Below are positions 50,637 through 62,007 of a stretch of DNA of 64,000 nt, in pieces. Origin of the DNA: Macrolepiota albuminosa (Eukaryota > Basidiomycota > Agaricomycetes > Agaricales > Agaricaceae); contig JAMWFC010000046.1 of NCBI GenBank assembly GCA_027475525.1, positions 2,046,001-2,110,000 of the forward strand, in the 5' to 3' direction. The position numbers were made by a program, and so were the translations under genes. The notes beneath the pieces are model-generated. The model searched no databases. It was not told the origin of the DNA and worked only from the letters and a program-made list of their open reading frames with translations. The first letter of the stretch is position 1; each line of letters opens with the position of its first letter.

Positions 50637-52970
50637 ATGTAAGGCGCGCTTGTTGCCTATGAATTTAGTTTTTCTTTACTCTGCATGATTACAGGGACGA
50701 CGATGACGAGTTTTTGTATGGAAGTTCATCAGCACCGGCGCCTAAACATGGTAAGAAACCTCAGGGATATTCAATTGTTGGAGAGCTCTGTTGTTACAAT
50801 CTTCAAATGACATCGTTTTGACGTCTATTTTTTTGTTTTTTCTGTGTGATACGTCAGCTCCTGAACCGTGAGTTGTCAGTCATAGTTCTGTTGGAACGTT
50901 GAATACAAACATCTGTGCAGAAGTCCATACGATGATCCTGTTGACTCAACGGCAAATGGAGCCTTTCCAAGCCCAGAACCAGATACAAACGACGACATAT
51001 TTGGCACACGAGAACACACAAAAACACCAGAAGTCCCTGTAAACGGTACCTCTCAAGGGCAGGAGGAGGAAGAGGAAGAAGTCGAACCTGGAGACGAAAG
51101 TGACGAGGATGTGAGTGATATTGTTTTTGCTTCTATCTATGCCTAAGTCGTTCTTGTCATTAGGTGGAAATCATAATGGAAGCGGCACCGCGGTCAATTG
51201 ACTTCAGGTACTGTGTTTTCTTCTAATCTACACTAAGAAGGAAGGCTCATCTGCATCCAGGCAAGGAACTGGCCGAGGTCAAACGTCGCGGACATCCAGC
51301 TCTTCAATCCCTACGCAACCCAGAGCAGGTAAATCCTTTCTAGGACTCAGATGTCCCGACTGAATTACACGCTCCAGCCACCCAGCCCTTGCTCACAACA
51401 GAATACACTCCGATCTCCCGAGGCGGACCCCCAGAAGCTGCTGCACATGCTCCTGGGCTTAACCATTCCCAAATGTCGTCTCATGGCCCTGGTTCCCCCG
51501 TTGGTCCCTCACGCCCCCAGTCTCAAGCGCCCGGTGCGCAGTCCTCAGAGGCTGAAATGCATCCAAAAGAAGACGACGGTGTAGATCCCTCAACTCTACC
51601 TCCCGTGACGGCACCACCGTCGCATCCTGTTGTTGACCCGACGGTGACCGGGGTAATGGACGGCCGCTCCATTCTTGATTTCGACCTCAGTGCTATGAAT
51701 GAAAAACCCTGGCGACGACCTGGCTCTGATATCAGTGATTGGTTCAATTACGGGTTCGACGAGACTTCATGGGAAGCATACTGCTATCGCCGTCGGGACC
51801 TGGGCGAGCTCGCCAATGTTCTCAAGACCAACGTCATTGTACGTTTTTCACTCCACATCTTTCGAATGTCGAGTCATATTGACCTGTCTACTCGACGTAG
51901 AACTTCGCAGGAATGCAGGAAGAGCAAATTACCGCGCTTCCGCCCGAGGTGCGACAGATGGTCATGACTGGCGCGAATGCTATGATGAATGGGGCTGCGA
52001 ATACATTACCGCGCTTCCGCCCGAGGTGCGACAGATGGTCATGACTGGCGCGAATGCTATGATGAATGGGGCTGCGAATACGGTATGATGGGTCCAGGCG
52101 TAATGATGGACATGTCCGGGATGATGGGGCCCATGGGTATGGGGATGGACATGGGAATGGGTGGCGGAATGATGCAGATGCAAACCGACGGAACTGGGCA
52201 AATGCAGCAGGGAGTTACTAATGGAACGCCGGAGCAGGGTGCGCAAGGGAACGTCGCTGTAGGAATGATACAAGATGCTGGGTTTAATGGACAGCAGCAG
52301 GGAGACATGATGGGTATGGGCATGGGCAACGAATATGGGATGCAGGCACGGCTGCTTTTACTCTCTACTTCTGGTTCATGCTGACAATCTCGACTGTAGC
52401 AGCCAGCCCAGATGGGGCAACCGATGTACCAAGGTATGGACGGGCCCCAGCAAGTCGTTGCACCTGTACCAGTACCAGGAGGCCGTGGCGCATCTCCTGC
52501 GGCATATCGTGGGCGGGCGCAAGGCATGAGCCGTGGCCGCGGGTTCCCAGGGCGAGGTCGTGGGCGAGGCGGGTTTAGTGACGGTCGTACGTTGAATTAC
52601 CTGACTGGATAATTACCAATCTTTTGACGTTTAAACCGTATTCTCCTTCGTTTGAACGCATACAGCGCCGCCGCCAGTACCAGTGCGTCCTGCGTCACCA
52701 CTTCCACCAGGAGTCCCGACGGGCCCGCGAAATCAGAATAAGTACAAGGATCGCGATGGGAATGCGCCTGCTGTAGACGGTCTGGATTACGGCGGTACCA
52801 ACAAGGACCTCGGTATGGGAAGAACGTCCAGCGGCGAGCCAGACGAGAGGAGTATGAGCCGGTAAGTCGGCACACTTTTGTCGGTGTCCACAGTTATTGA
52901 ATTGTTCGGCGATAGAAAACGGCGAAATTCCCCGGGACTGGACGATAGTCGCAGTTCAAAGCGGCGTTGA
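50637..52970 (+). CDS. FIP1: pre-mRNA polyadenylation factor Fip1
   Basis: Component of the nuclear cleavage and polyadenylation factor that tethers poly(A) polymerase to the 3'-end machinery. The start codon is split: AT at 50637-50638, a 56-bp intron (50639-50694), then G at 50695 continuing MDDDDEFLYGSSSAPAPKH, the usual Fip1 opening. Further exons give an acidic stretch (EPGDESDEDVEIIMEAAPRS IDF). The Fip1 core motif reads EKPWRRPGSDISDWFNYGFD then ETSWEAYCYRRRDL. A Met/Gly-rich low-complexity region follows (GMMGPGVMMDMSGMMGPMGM), then an RG-rich part (SRGRGFPGRGRGRGGF) and the basic C-terminus KRRNSPGLDDSRSSKRR. Duplication 51928-52081 breaks the exon after AGMQEEQITALPPEVRQMVM. One base (third of a Thr codon) is missing after 52081. 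Confidence 0.92.
51928..52081. repeat. 77-bp exact tandem duplication no. 13 (FIP1)
   Basis: 51928-52004 equals 52005-52081 exactly. Collapsing it and adding one base restores GAANT followed by GMMGPGVMMDMSGMMG. Confidence 0.97.
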
Positions 52971-53158
52971 GAATGCAGAAGTACTCCCCTCAGTTTTATT
53001 GACTCTTGCGTGTATATTTCTACCCTTGTCCAAAATATCCCTTTGAATTTCCCGGTATAACGGACGATATCAATGTTCAAAAGTACATATATAATATACA
53101 GAAATAAGACTTAGTTCCAAGCCTGAAATTAATAATAGTGTCAAAGTGAGTATATGTA

Positions 53159-54683
53159 TCATGAAGCACGCGCCCCTGCCCTTCCACCGCCCGCTCTCCG
53201 TTTTCCGCCTCGTCCAGAACGTTTCGAGTTACGTTTCATGCGACAAGCATTACAAAACCAGCGACCGTCAGGTGGGACGACAAGGCCAATGCAAGCCAAA
53301 TGAAACTATCGAGGCATTGATTAGTTGATATAGCAGGACCAAGCAAGAATAAACATACCCATTCTCTTTCGCACTGCGAGTCATCGCACGCGATCATCTC
53401 TCCATAGCTAATGCCATTGCAGATACAATATCGTCTATCATCTCCGTCGCCCTCTCCGTCGCCCGTATCACCTGCATCTCCTGGGATACCCGGGCCGATA
53501 GCAGTGTTGATGGGTATGATGGGTATCGTCACACCACGCGACACCGGCATTCCCGGCCCTTCCAACTGCTGCACCAAAGGGGGAGTCCAGTCTTGTGCAC
53601 CAGGAATATTCTGAGGTATTGCATGCATATTGTACGTGCCAGGATGGTGGTGTGCGCCATTCGGGACAGCGCCGTTCGGGTAGGGGTGCGGGAGAGAAGT
53701 GTGATGAGACGATTGCGGAACACCGTACGCGTCGCGGCGCGAATTCCCGCCGTGTCCGTTTGAGTGTATTCCATTTTGGTCGTATGGATCGCCCGCGTGC
53801 GGAGTAGCGCTGCGATTGCTCGCAGACGGTCGAGAGCGTTTCGAATTTGTGGCGGAACCGGCCCCACGCGCAGTGGCTCCGTTGGCTGCACCGCGGTAGG
53901 ATGAAGTTCCGTTTGTCGGTGGGAGGACTTGAGAGGTGACGGAGACGATAGATTCAGATGGGGAGGCAAGACGGTCGGTTCTGGAGAGGGCGGAAAGATC
54001 AGTGTATTGTAGACATGTCGATGGGGAAAAACACACTTTTTCGCTCGAGCTCGAGAACGTGGATTTAGTTCATTCTTATCTTTCCTGGGCGACCGCATGA
54101 TGTCGAGGTCGTCACGCTGCAGCACTCGCTGCCGCTTCTTGGCCGGGCTGGGGTCGGGCGCGCTGGTCAACAACGATCCATATCCACCCCGTCTCCTCCG
54201 GTTGTTCTCTGGAGGAAGAACAGGCATGAAAGATCGCGCTGAGACGTGGGGGTATGTGGTCTTTCTGTCGAGGGAGGATGGGTCAAAGTTGGGGATGTGT
54301 TCTGCAAGGTTCCTGAGGTGGGCCATGTTGTATTTGAGGTTGTCGGCAGCCTGGCAAGCCACGCGAATCTTGTCGTCGCCCCCGAGCTTGAGGCGGGCGG
54401 CCTCTTCAGCGATGTCAGCAAGGAGCCAGAGACGGTCCTGCTTGTCTTCCCTGTTCTCCTCAATCATGCGGGTAAGTTTATTGATTTTAATGGTGAGGGA
54501 GGCCATAGAAGAGGAAAGGACGGCATCGAGCTCGCGGAGGTCGGCAAAGTTGCGTGAAAGGTCAAGGGGGAGGGTGTCAAGTGTGTGTGTGTACTCGGAG
54601 AGGAGAGCGAGGGTGTATGGAGTGTTATCTGCAAGGTCGACGGCAGCGGCGGCGGCGATTGTTGAAGTGCGCGACGGCGGCAT
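53159..54683 (-). CDS. ING-family PHD-finger chromatin protein
   Basis: Histone H3K4me3 reader found in histone acetyltransferase or deacetylase complexes (Yng2/Pho23 type). The N-terminal ING domain reads PYTLALLSEYTHTLDTLPLD, SRNFADLRELDAVLSSSMAS and IKINKLTRMIEENREDKQDR. The middle is disordered and basic (SPAKKRQRVLQRDDLD; an intron follows RARAKK). The PHD finger is C4HC3: RRYCICNGISYGEMIACDDS, QCEREW, then after an intron FHLACIGLVVPPDGRWFCNA and CRMKRNSKRSGRGGKRR. ATG 54683 (MPPSRTSTIAAAAAVD) is the likely start; an in-frame ATG at 54773 would add 30 residues. The opposite strand has long open frames, but these are shadows. Confidence 0.92.
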
Positions 54684-54995
54684 TGGGGCTGCTCGTCGTC
54701 GGTCAGTGTTGTGGTCGAGGCCTAACTTGGAGGGGCCATGCAAGGATTTTGGTCGACAATCGGGGATATCCAATTTTACTCACGCTCGGACAAGATCTCG
54801 TCAAAAATCCTATTTGCACTATGGATACAACTGGCTGTGGATAGACTATACAAACTAGATAAGTTGCTAATGTATGGATGTGCAGGCAAGGACCGATGTG
54901 ACCAACATGGTGGTCGTGTTCCTTCTGAAATACCCCCTGTCAACCCGTTTTTCCTCGAGAACCCTCACGTCGAAGGAACTTTGAGATAGATGCCT

Positions 54996-55217
54996 TCACT
55001 TCCGTCTCATGAGCTTTTTGAATACGCTCGAGCTCTGGGATTGAGTGCGTGCGCGCTGTGATGGTGCACTGGACGAAGACGAGGTCAACGCAGCGTACAT
55101 GGCATGTGTGTCGCGCGGCGACTGATGGAATGACATAAAGGCATGTGGTGACGTGGTCCCAGAGGGGAAGAAGCCGTAGGTGGGCGAAGGAGGGACAGTA
55201 AAAGGGAAGGACGGCAT
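54996..55217 (-). CDS. small Ser/Pro-rich protein, hypothetical
   Basis: A single 73-codon frame with ATG 55217 (MPSFPFTVPPSPTYGFFPSG). It is rich in Ser, Pro and Phe and ends in a basic stretch (SSSVFKKLMRRK). There is no domain or membrane helix. The codon pattern and the upstream AT-rich segment suggest it may be expressed, but nothing proves it. Confidence 0.4.
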   Translation of the reverse strand: MPSFPFTVPPSPTYGFFPSGTTSPHAFMSFHQSPRDTHAMYAALTSSSSSAPSQRARTQSQSSSVFKKLMRRK

Positions 55218-56192
55218 GGTCGATGGTTGATGATTTGATATGTTTGTTTTGAGTTGGCGTGCAATTTATGATGCGATGGTGAAAGAGTGCGAGGAAGGAT
55301 TATGAAACTTGAGGGAGAGGTGTCGAGAATGGTATGGAGGAATTGGTGGTAGGGACAGAATATGGCGGGATTCTCGAATAGGGCCTGTCTGTATGGGCGC
55401 TATGCAGGTTGAGTGCAGAATTGTTATGGAGTGTCGAGGAGATTGCTGGAGAGCACGAGGACCAAGTCCGAATTGTCAGGAAATCTCGCGACGAGCAGCT
55501 GATGGTTGTCGTCTGCATCGAAAATAACGCAGCTTAAATACGCTCCCCAGACATTTCTCAGTGGTCGACTTGTCATCCTTTGCGAGTACAAGGGCGCTTC
55601 CTTATATGGACGTTGCTTTGTCCGGATCTGAATTCTGTCCGCCTGATCCCTAGGCGTGGGAGGTAATATTTCCAACGCTACTGGTTGGAATGACCCGGTG
55701 AGACGGCTCACGCATCGTGGCAAACGGTGATCAATGAGAGCCCTTGAGTTCCTGGTTGCAATCAGCACCTAATCACAAGGACAAGGACATTTTTGGTATA
55801 AGATCAATGATTCTTCAACAAATTGCAATTACGTATCACTAGGCATTTATGCTGAATAGGGCTCATCTACTGAACCGAGAGCTTGCAGTGTCAAGAAAGG
55901 CTTGAATCGATAAAAGAATCTTAAAGGCTGCTCCAAGTGCTCCGGCACAAAATCCTATCGTAGCCGTTCTTGTAACAAGCACTTTTGCTTAAGCTTGATC
56001 CTCACAAATTACAATAGCGATTTGTATGTACTACAAGGACCGTACGTTGTGGTTGTACTCCACTTTTATGAGAGACTCTACTTCTAACAACACGATTGTA
56101 CTCTGGGTATAATCGTTCAAGCCGAAGTACGATAGTCCAATAATTACACAAGAATGACACCAAGAAATCTCTATAACTACTTACCACACACC
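55218..56192. other. intergenic, no convincing gene
   Basis: About 975 bp. Short frames on the minus strand (for example 55424-55768) show no family features. The segment 55790-56180 is AT-rich. It probably holds the promoter of the small gene at 54996-55217 and the 3' end of the next. Confidence 0.45.
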
Positions 56193-58180
56193 TTATGCTT
56201 TATACGAGGGAGGTTTCCCGTTTCCGACGATAGTAGACGACGATGTCACCATGGTATCCAAAGAGTCCCGCACATTAGAACGCGTCCCAGACCACGATCT
56301 CTTATGAACCACCGAAAGTCTCTCGAACATAGCCTTCGGACCAGAATTGAAACCACGAAAGATGGCCATCTTCGGATCCGTAGTTTGACTAGTAGCTCGG
56401 GAACCTGGAGCAGGTTCCGAGAGTGTGAAAGGCTGAACGATAATCGGTGAACGTGATCCCGAGTATGCAGCCACCGGCTTGCCTGATAAGTTGCGATAGC
56501 ATATCAGATCCGAAACACGGTCTTCAGAAAATTAAACGCACCAGGAGTAGCACTATAATCGATTTCTTGTAATGGGAGAAGATAACGACGACGTCGAGCA
56601 CGGCGTCGTTTCCAGCAAAGCATAGCCGCAATGATGAATGCCGCCAGACTTGCGACACTTCCCACAGTAAAACCTATGACCTTTCCCGTGTGTTCGTTCA
56701 TATTACTGGACCCATCAGCAACCGCTGTCGACGTAGCATGTAGACTGGCGATGCTTTGTGATTCTGAGATAGGACTGGATGTTGCGACGATCACGTAGGT
56801 AGTACTGGAGGCGACTGCGTTTGACTCTGTAGAAAAGGAAGAGGAGGAGGAAGAAGGAGAAAAGGAGAGAGAGGAAGAGGAAGAGGAAGAGGAAGAGGAA
56901 GAAGAAAAAGAAAAAGCCGTTGTTGAAATACTCGATGTACTTGAGGCAGGCGCCACAAACAGAGAGAACAGAGAAGAGGAGAGAGAAGAAGAAAAAGAAG
57001 AAGAAAAAGGAGAAGGAGAAGGAAAAGAAGGAGAACCGGTAAAACGAGTAGTAAGAGGAGGAATAGAAAAAGGAACAATAGACAAAGGAAAAGAAGCCGT
57101 TGTTGCAATGCTCGATGATGTACTTGAGGTAGGCGCCACAAATGAGGAGGATGAGCTCGTGTGTGAAGTCGTAGCTTCTATCTTCCCTTTCCCTAATGGG
57201 TCAAGTTCGGGAGAGTGTGTATACACCACATAGTCGAGGCTATAAGCAAGATTTTGCACTCCTTCAATTTCGATTAACAATGTGTGGAGCGTGGCGTCCA
57301 ATGAACCTTGAGAATACAACAAGAAATTTTGCTGTTCCTTGAGGCCTCGGGGAGGATCTTCTGGTGGTTCATGCGTTTTCGTAGTCACAGTGGAATCAAG
57401 GGTGTACCGTGCCGTGACGAAGCCAGAAGTCTCCACTGGCATTACACCATAAACAGCAATAGACGATCCTAGATAAATAAAGACCTGGTTCAGTCCTATA
57501 CTCACCATAAACAGAAAAACTATGAACCTGTAAACTTAAATGAAACAGAAGACCGGACCGTGTTACTCCGGTGAGTGCTATTGTGAAAGGGCAGCGAGGC
57601 CGGCTCTCCTCTCGAAGGCATCCAGTTCTCGCTGTACACCATGGATGCATCATTGTCGTCGACAATGATTTGCTGTCCAACATTCAGAGAGGCAGTCTTG
57701 ACAGTAACAGCCGCAAAATCCAACACCGTCCGCGTCAACCCGTCCAATTGTATCGTATGCGTGCCGTCATCCAGGGTCGGTGACTGCCACCATTGACAAT
57801 AACTGCAAGCAATCGGAAAAGTCGGCTTGTATGACTCTTCTTCATCAATAGTAACTGTCATCTCTTGAGATTTTTTCAGTCGAGGCGAGCGGCCGTAGAG
57901 AGCAATTGCATTTCCTAGAACCCCAAGAGAAACTTCGATGTCATTACTTTAAGCGAGCTATACGAAACATACCAGTGAAAGTGATATGAAAAGATCCCGG
58001 AGAGGTCCCAGACGAAGCAGAGGTATTATTAAACCATTGCGGGCCAATTTTTTTGGTCCAAGGTCCGTCTTGATACACAATACTGTCCTCTAAGGCAGAA
58101 TCAATGACAACAAGGACACTTTGTGACATCGCAGGGAAGAAAAAAGTGCCAAGTAGACAAGCAGCACAAGTAGGAAACAT
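56193..58180 (-). CDS. single-pass surface protein with Ser-rich stalk
   Basis: ATG 58180 starts a signal sequence (CAACLLGTFFFPAMSQSVLV). Two related jelly-roll-like extracellular modules follow. Each ends in a GN/GS-x-I-A-V/L-Y-G strand: ITFTGNAIALYGRSP, then SFKFTGSSIAVYGVMP. Each also has a ligand-type strand such as LDDGTHTIQLDGLTRTVLDF. This pattern is common in Agaricomycete membrane proteins of unknown function and may bind sugars. A long Ser/Thr stalk, probably O-glycosylated, contains two related segments (VAPTSSTSSSIATTA and VAPASSTSSISTTA). A TM helix (VIGFTVGSVASLAAFIIAAM) precedes the stop-transfer CWKRRRARRRRYL and a cytosolic tail of about 110 residues. Introns fall near 57910-57970, 57470-57530 and 56485-56545. 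A receptor-like or wall-sensor role is only inference. Confidence 0.78.
56828..57092 (+). repeat. low-complexity purine tract (gaggaa/gaagaa)
   Basis: The + strand is almost pure purine in long runs (56828-56922 and 56966-57040), made of imperfect gaggaa and gaaaaa hexamers. On the coding (minus) strand this gives Ser/Phe-rich codons of the stalk. Such tracts are slippage-prone and can form triplex DNA. Confidence 0.8.
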
Positions 58181-59306
58181 AAACCTCGGACTCGAAGGTA
58201 ACCATCAGTTGAGAATCAAGAAAGCAACGATCTAGGAAGACATCTCAAACGCTGTGAGCGTCATCACATCGTGGATCGAGAGATGGGAACTGAGCCAAAG
58301 ACGTATCATGGAGTCGACGAAATGAGGGTACATGAATTTTGGGGTGGTGCCCGGGCACCATCCATGTCGGGATGACCGAAAGGCAGTGGTCGAATCTTTA
58401 CGCGACTGCTGTTGATGCTGACCGTCAATCTCGCTGAACACTACCAGTCAAAATCTCCCGGATCATTGTAAATGTTGACCCATGGTCTTCTGGGAGCTTC
58501 CAAAACAAAATGTCTCCTGATGAATCTGAAACCTTTTTGACCAGTCGGACACAACACTGTTTGTGATAAACAGTTTGGTTTACCTAGGATGAGTCATGCC
58601 AAAGCCACATTGAGGTTCTAGGATTTTGGCTTTACGATGCGGTGACCTATCATGCAGATCGATGGTGAAGTTGTAGCGGAGAGGGTTGATCGGACAAAGA
58701 AGTTATAACACAAAGCTAACTTCGTGATGATTAGATACCAGACTCTAGCGCCATCATCTGCTCATCATCTGTCAATCAAGACAATTTGCGATCACGTTAT
58801 CTTAGTAGGAACTTTGGAATCTGTTGGAAGTTATATTGTAATCTACTTCCTAGTGGTAAGGTAATCGAGATGCGTTAATTAGGTACTCACTCTCAGTCTT
58901 GTGTATAATCGACTGAGGTTAAGTGTCGTAGGTACTTTGCTAATAAGTCTTTCAATCCCATTGTCTCGACATCTTTGTACCTTGGTTAAAGGCTTCTGGC
59001 CAAAGATCTCTTTTGTCTGGCTGTGGCTTTGACATTCCCGATGCTCGTGTCCTCTGGATCTCAATAGAATCAACACAGTAACATTGGATAAAGACCATAT
59101 ATTCCCAACACTCATCCATACTCAGTGTATCCGACAACCTAGCGTTAGATATCCTAGTACTGCGCTATCACATTGTTCTCGTTCTAGTCACCCGTCTTTC
59201 AATCAGGCTCATTGATCTCGAGGCCACGGGCATTGAGCTCCAGGTTCCCGATGAGGTCGCGTTTATTTTTTCGATTATTTTTATTGCTCTGATTAGTGCT
59301 CGTAGC
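58181..59306. other. intergenic, mostly featureless
   Basis: The first 900 bp show no gene. From about 59080 the + strand frame used by the next ORF is already open (for example LVTRLSIRLIDLEATGIELQ), so an upstream exon or an earlier start of that gene may lie here. Confidence 0.4.
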
Positions 59307-59687
59307 ATGGTGGGTCGCCCCTCCGACAAGACCATTGAGGAGATTGCGCACTTCCATGCGATCCTCGAATTCACACGCATTGAGTTGGTGCTTGTGGCTG
59401 GACTTACAACCATGTTCATGGGGACGTCCGGCAGCAAAAGCAGCTTCACGATGTCCTTCGTTATTGTGGTGGCGGCGGTCTATCTCACGTTCAAAGAGCT
59501 CATCGTTAAAGCCACGCGACAAATGACAGTGTTTGCGACCATGCTCGTGGGACCGTCCCGGAGCGGCGAAATCAGCAGAGGCGGATTCATGATGAGGTTG
59601 ACCACTTTATGTACAGACCCTCATCATGGCCTGCAGTCACATCACGTGGGGTTGTCGAGTATGGATGTCACTGCTGACACCCAATAG
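59307..59687 (+). CDS. possible multi-pass membrane protein, incomplete 5' end
   Basis: ATG 59307 opens a 126-codon frame (MVGRPSDKTIEEIAHFHAIL), but the same frame is open far upstream. There it codes a hydrophobic helix (VAFIFSIIFIALISARSM) right before this Met, so the true start is probably earlier. Two more hydrophobic segments follow (IELVLVAGLTTMFMG and FTMSFVIVVAAVYLTFKELI). The overall look is of a small three- or four-helix membrane protein with a soluble tail. No family is recognised. The opposite strand also has long frames, so moderate doubt remains. Confidence 0.45.
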   Translation: MVGRPSDKTIEEIAHFHAILEFTRIELVLVAGLTTMFMGTSGSKSSFTMSFVIVVAAVYLTFKELIVKATRQMTVFATMLVGPSRSGEISRGGFMMRLTTLCTDPHHGLQSHHVGLSSMDVTADTQ

Positions 59688-59908
59688 TGTTTATATGTTC
59701 CGCCATTTCCAACGTACAAATCTCTGCCGGCAAATCTCTTCCAACAAAGGAAAGTGCCTGTTTCTACAGTGAAAAGCTGGCTAAGAAATAAACAACAGGT
59801 TTCTTTTACCCCTTTCCCACCAGAAACTGGTTCTGGCCCCAGCAGTATCATCGTGGGGGAGAGCAAGGTCAACTTCTAACCTGCTGAGCACCTTCTTAGC
59901 TCATTACA

Positions 59909-62007
59909 AGTAGCACTACGCAATCTCAGTTCCAGTTGTCCTTCAATCGACAGCTCAGCGTCCAGCACGCCAATTTCCCCTGTTCGCAGCATCAAGATCA
60001 TCAATAGTGTCAACGAACTCGTCGTAGGCAAGGCCAACTACAAAAATGCTGCAAAAAAGACGACGCTCGTGGACAAAAGCTGGCTCATCCATGAATTCAT
60101 CGACGCAAAGACGGAAGTTAGCATCGTGTTGAGGCCCCGTCGCTTCGGCAAAACAATGAACATCTCTATGATGCAGTAAGGAATCATTCTCAAGTCATTT
60201 TTTCATCGGTTGCTCAACTCATTTTTTGCTGCTCGTAGATATTTCTTTCAATACATGGCGGATGAAAAAGCTGGGGAGGAGCGTGCACAAGCCTTCGATA
60301 AAACGCTCATCTCAAAAAGCCCGCACTACCAGACAAATATCAGCAAGTTCCTCGTGCTTCGCCTCTCGCTGAAGGACATCGTTGCGTTCACTGTTGAAAG
60401 GCTCGAAGAAATTGTGTATACTCGTTTCCGCGACAGCGTTGAATCCTGTGCATGCCTGAGCGGGTTGCAAATTCATGCAGACATTGCTCAAGTGTGCGAT
60501 ACCTACAAGCTGCAGACCATCCAGCCCCTTATGAGACTTTTGTACACATCAGTGTCAAAAAAGCTCAGTCGTGAGATAACATTCATCGTTCTGATCGATG
60601 AATACAATTCCCCGCAACAAGTGGCCTTCAACAACGGTTTTGCGGAGGAAGGTGAACAATTAATGAAAGGCTTCTTCTCTGCTTTGCTCAAGGTAAGTTC
60701 TGAGGTCCCTCTACGTTCCCCTCCCAATCTCATATATAACTTGCTTCCCTAAAAGGACAACGACTATCTTGAGAAAGCCTTCTGCGTCGGCATCCTGCCA
60801 CTGGCCAAATCTGGAATCATGTCCGGATTGAACAATGTTGAAGTCTTTGACCCCCTGGACCACAAGGGGACCTATTGTGACTCATTTGGATTCACAACAG
60901 AAGAGGTACGGGCATTGTGTCCAAATACGGATGGCTTCACCTTCGCAGAGCCTCCGCGTGATATCTGTCCGTGGGAGGCAGATGGATTTGCACCCGACGA
61001 GAGGCTGGAGAAGTTTTATAATGGCTACATGATTGCTGGAAAGAAGGGTATCTACAATCCCTGGAGTATAGTCAACTGTGTTGCGAAGAAGGAATTCAAT
61101 CATTATTGGGAAATATCAGGTAGGCATCTCTTCAGCTTGACTTCAATTTGCATCTTGGTTGAACCTTTCTTTTCTCAACGCTACTTCAGGCTCCTCTGAA
61201 CTCCTACATGCGCTTTTGTGGACCAAACCCATTCTCTTTCCTGTGCTTGAAGTCTGCCGTGACTTGATCTCCAAATCTGCACAGTCAGACATCCCCATCA
61301 CACTTGACCGACAACCGCACCTCAAATATGCCTCTCTTCGTGGGGAAATTGGGCCCGAGACACTTTGGACGCTTCTTATCTATACTGGCTATCTCACCAT
61401 TGATAGCATCAGAGGTTCAACAGCCGTCGTCAAAATTCCCAATAGAGAGGTTCGTGATATCTGGCGCCAGTGGTTTCTGAAGCCATACGCACAGGACCCA
61501 CTGATGTCACGACCATATGACATGATGGAACACCTCCATCACGGCGATCGTGTCCAATTCCAACAGCTGCTGGATGGCTTTCTCAGACTCCTTTCCTCCC
61601 ACGACATAAAAAAAGATAATGAATCACTATATCATGTGTACGTCCTTGGGATTTCGTGCCATCTCAGCCAGCGTGGGTGGCAAGTCGACTCCAATCTGGA
61701 AAGTGGGCACGGAAGACTCGACATGCGTCTACAGAAAGAAAATGACAGCAAAGCAATCCTTATCGAATTCAAGTACATCAAGAATGATGAAAAGGAGTCA
61801 TTTGCGGAGAAGAAGGCAGCAGAAGGACTCAAGCAGATTGCTGAGAACAAGTATGGCGATAAGCTTCGCAGAGACGTCCAGCTCGTCCAGCTCGCATCCA
61901 TCTGTTTTCACAAGCGCAATGCTTATTACAAGTACGGGACCGCAAAACGAGGCTCTGGCAGTGAATGGGAGTATCTTGACGAAAATGGTGTTTCTCTCAG
62001 AATGTAG
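59909..62007 (+). CDS. NTPase/PD-(D/E)XK nuclease fusion (AAA-ATPase-like, DUF1703 type)
   Basis: Four main exons join well, the first ending near 60177. An N-terminal P-loop-like NTPase domain carries NELVVGKANYKNAAKKTTLV, SWLIHEFIDAKTEVSIVLRP and the nucleotide-binding RRFGKTMNISMMQ, then YFFQYMADEKAGEERAQAF. The Walker B-like strand is ITFIVLIDEYNSPQQ. A middle region follows (CVGILPLAKSGIMSGLNNVE; FYNGYMIAGKKGIYNPWSIV). The C-terminal PD-(D/E)XK nuclease domain has GHGRLDMRLQKENDSKAILI followed by EFKYIK, where D and E-x-K are the expected catalytic residues. The 5' end is unresolved: the frame upstream has a stop at about 59876 and no Met, so earlier exons are needed. Such proteins are multicopy and variable in basidiomycetes. 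The role may be in mobile-element or genome conflict, but that is inference. Confidence 0.82.

Noticed and set aside
52057..52527. 156-codon minus-strand Cys/Pro-rich ORF
   Set aside because: Antisense of the Met/Gly-rich region of FIP1; composition follows from the ATG/GG repeats.
54097..54858. 253-codon + strand ORF and neighbours
   Set aside because: Antisense shadow of the well-supported ING/PHD gene; composition is Arg/Ser-rich as expected for a shadow.
56791..57141. Leu/Phe-rich 116-codon minus ORF
   Set aside because: Alternative frame of the same purine tract; the Ser-rich frame continues into a signal peptide and TM helix and is the real one.
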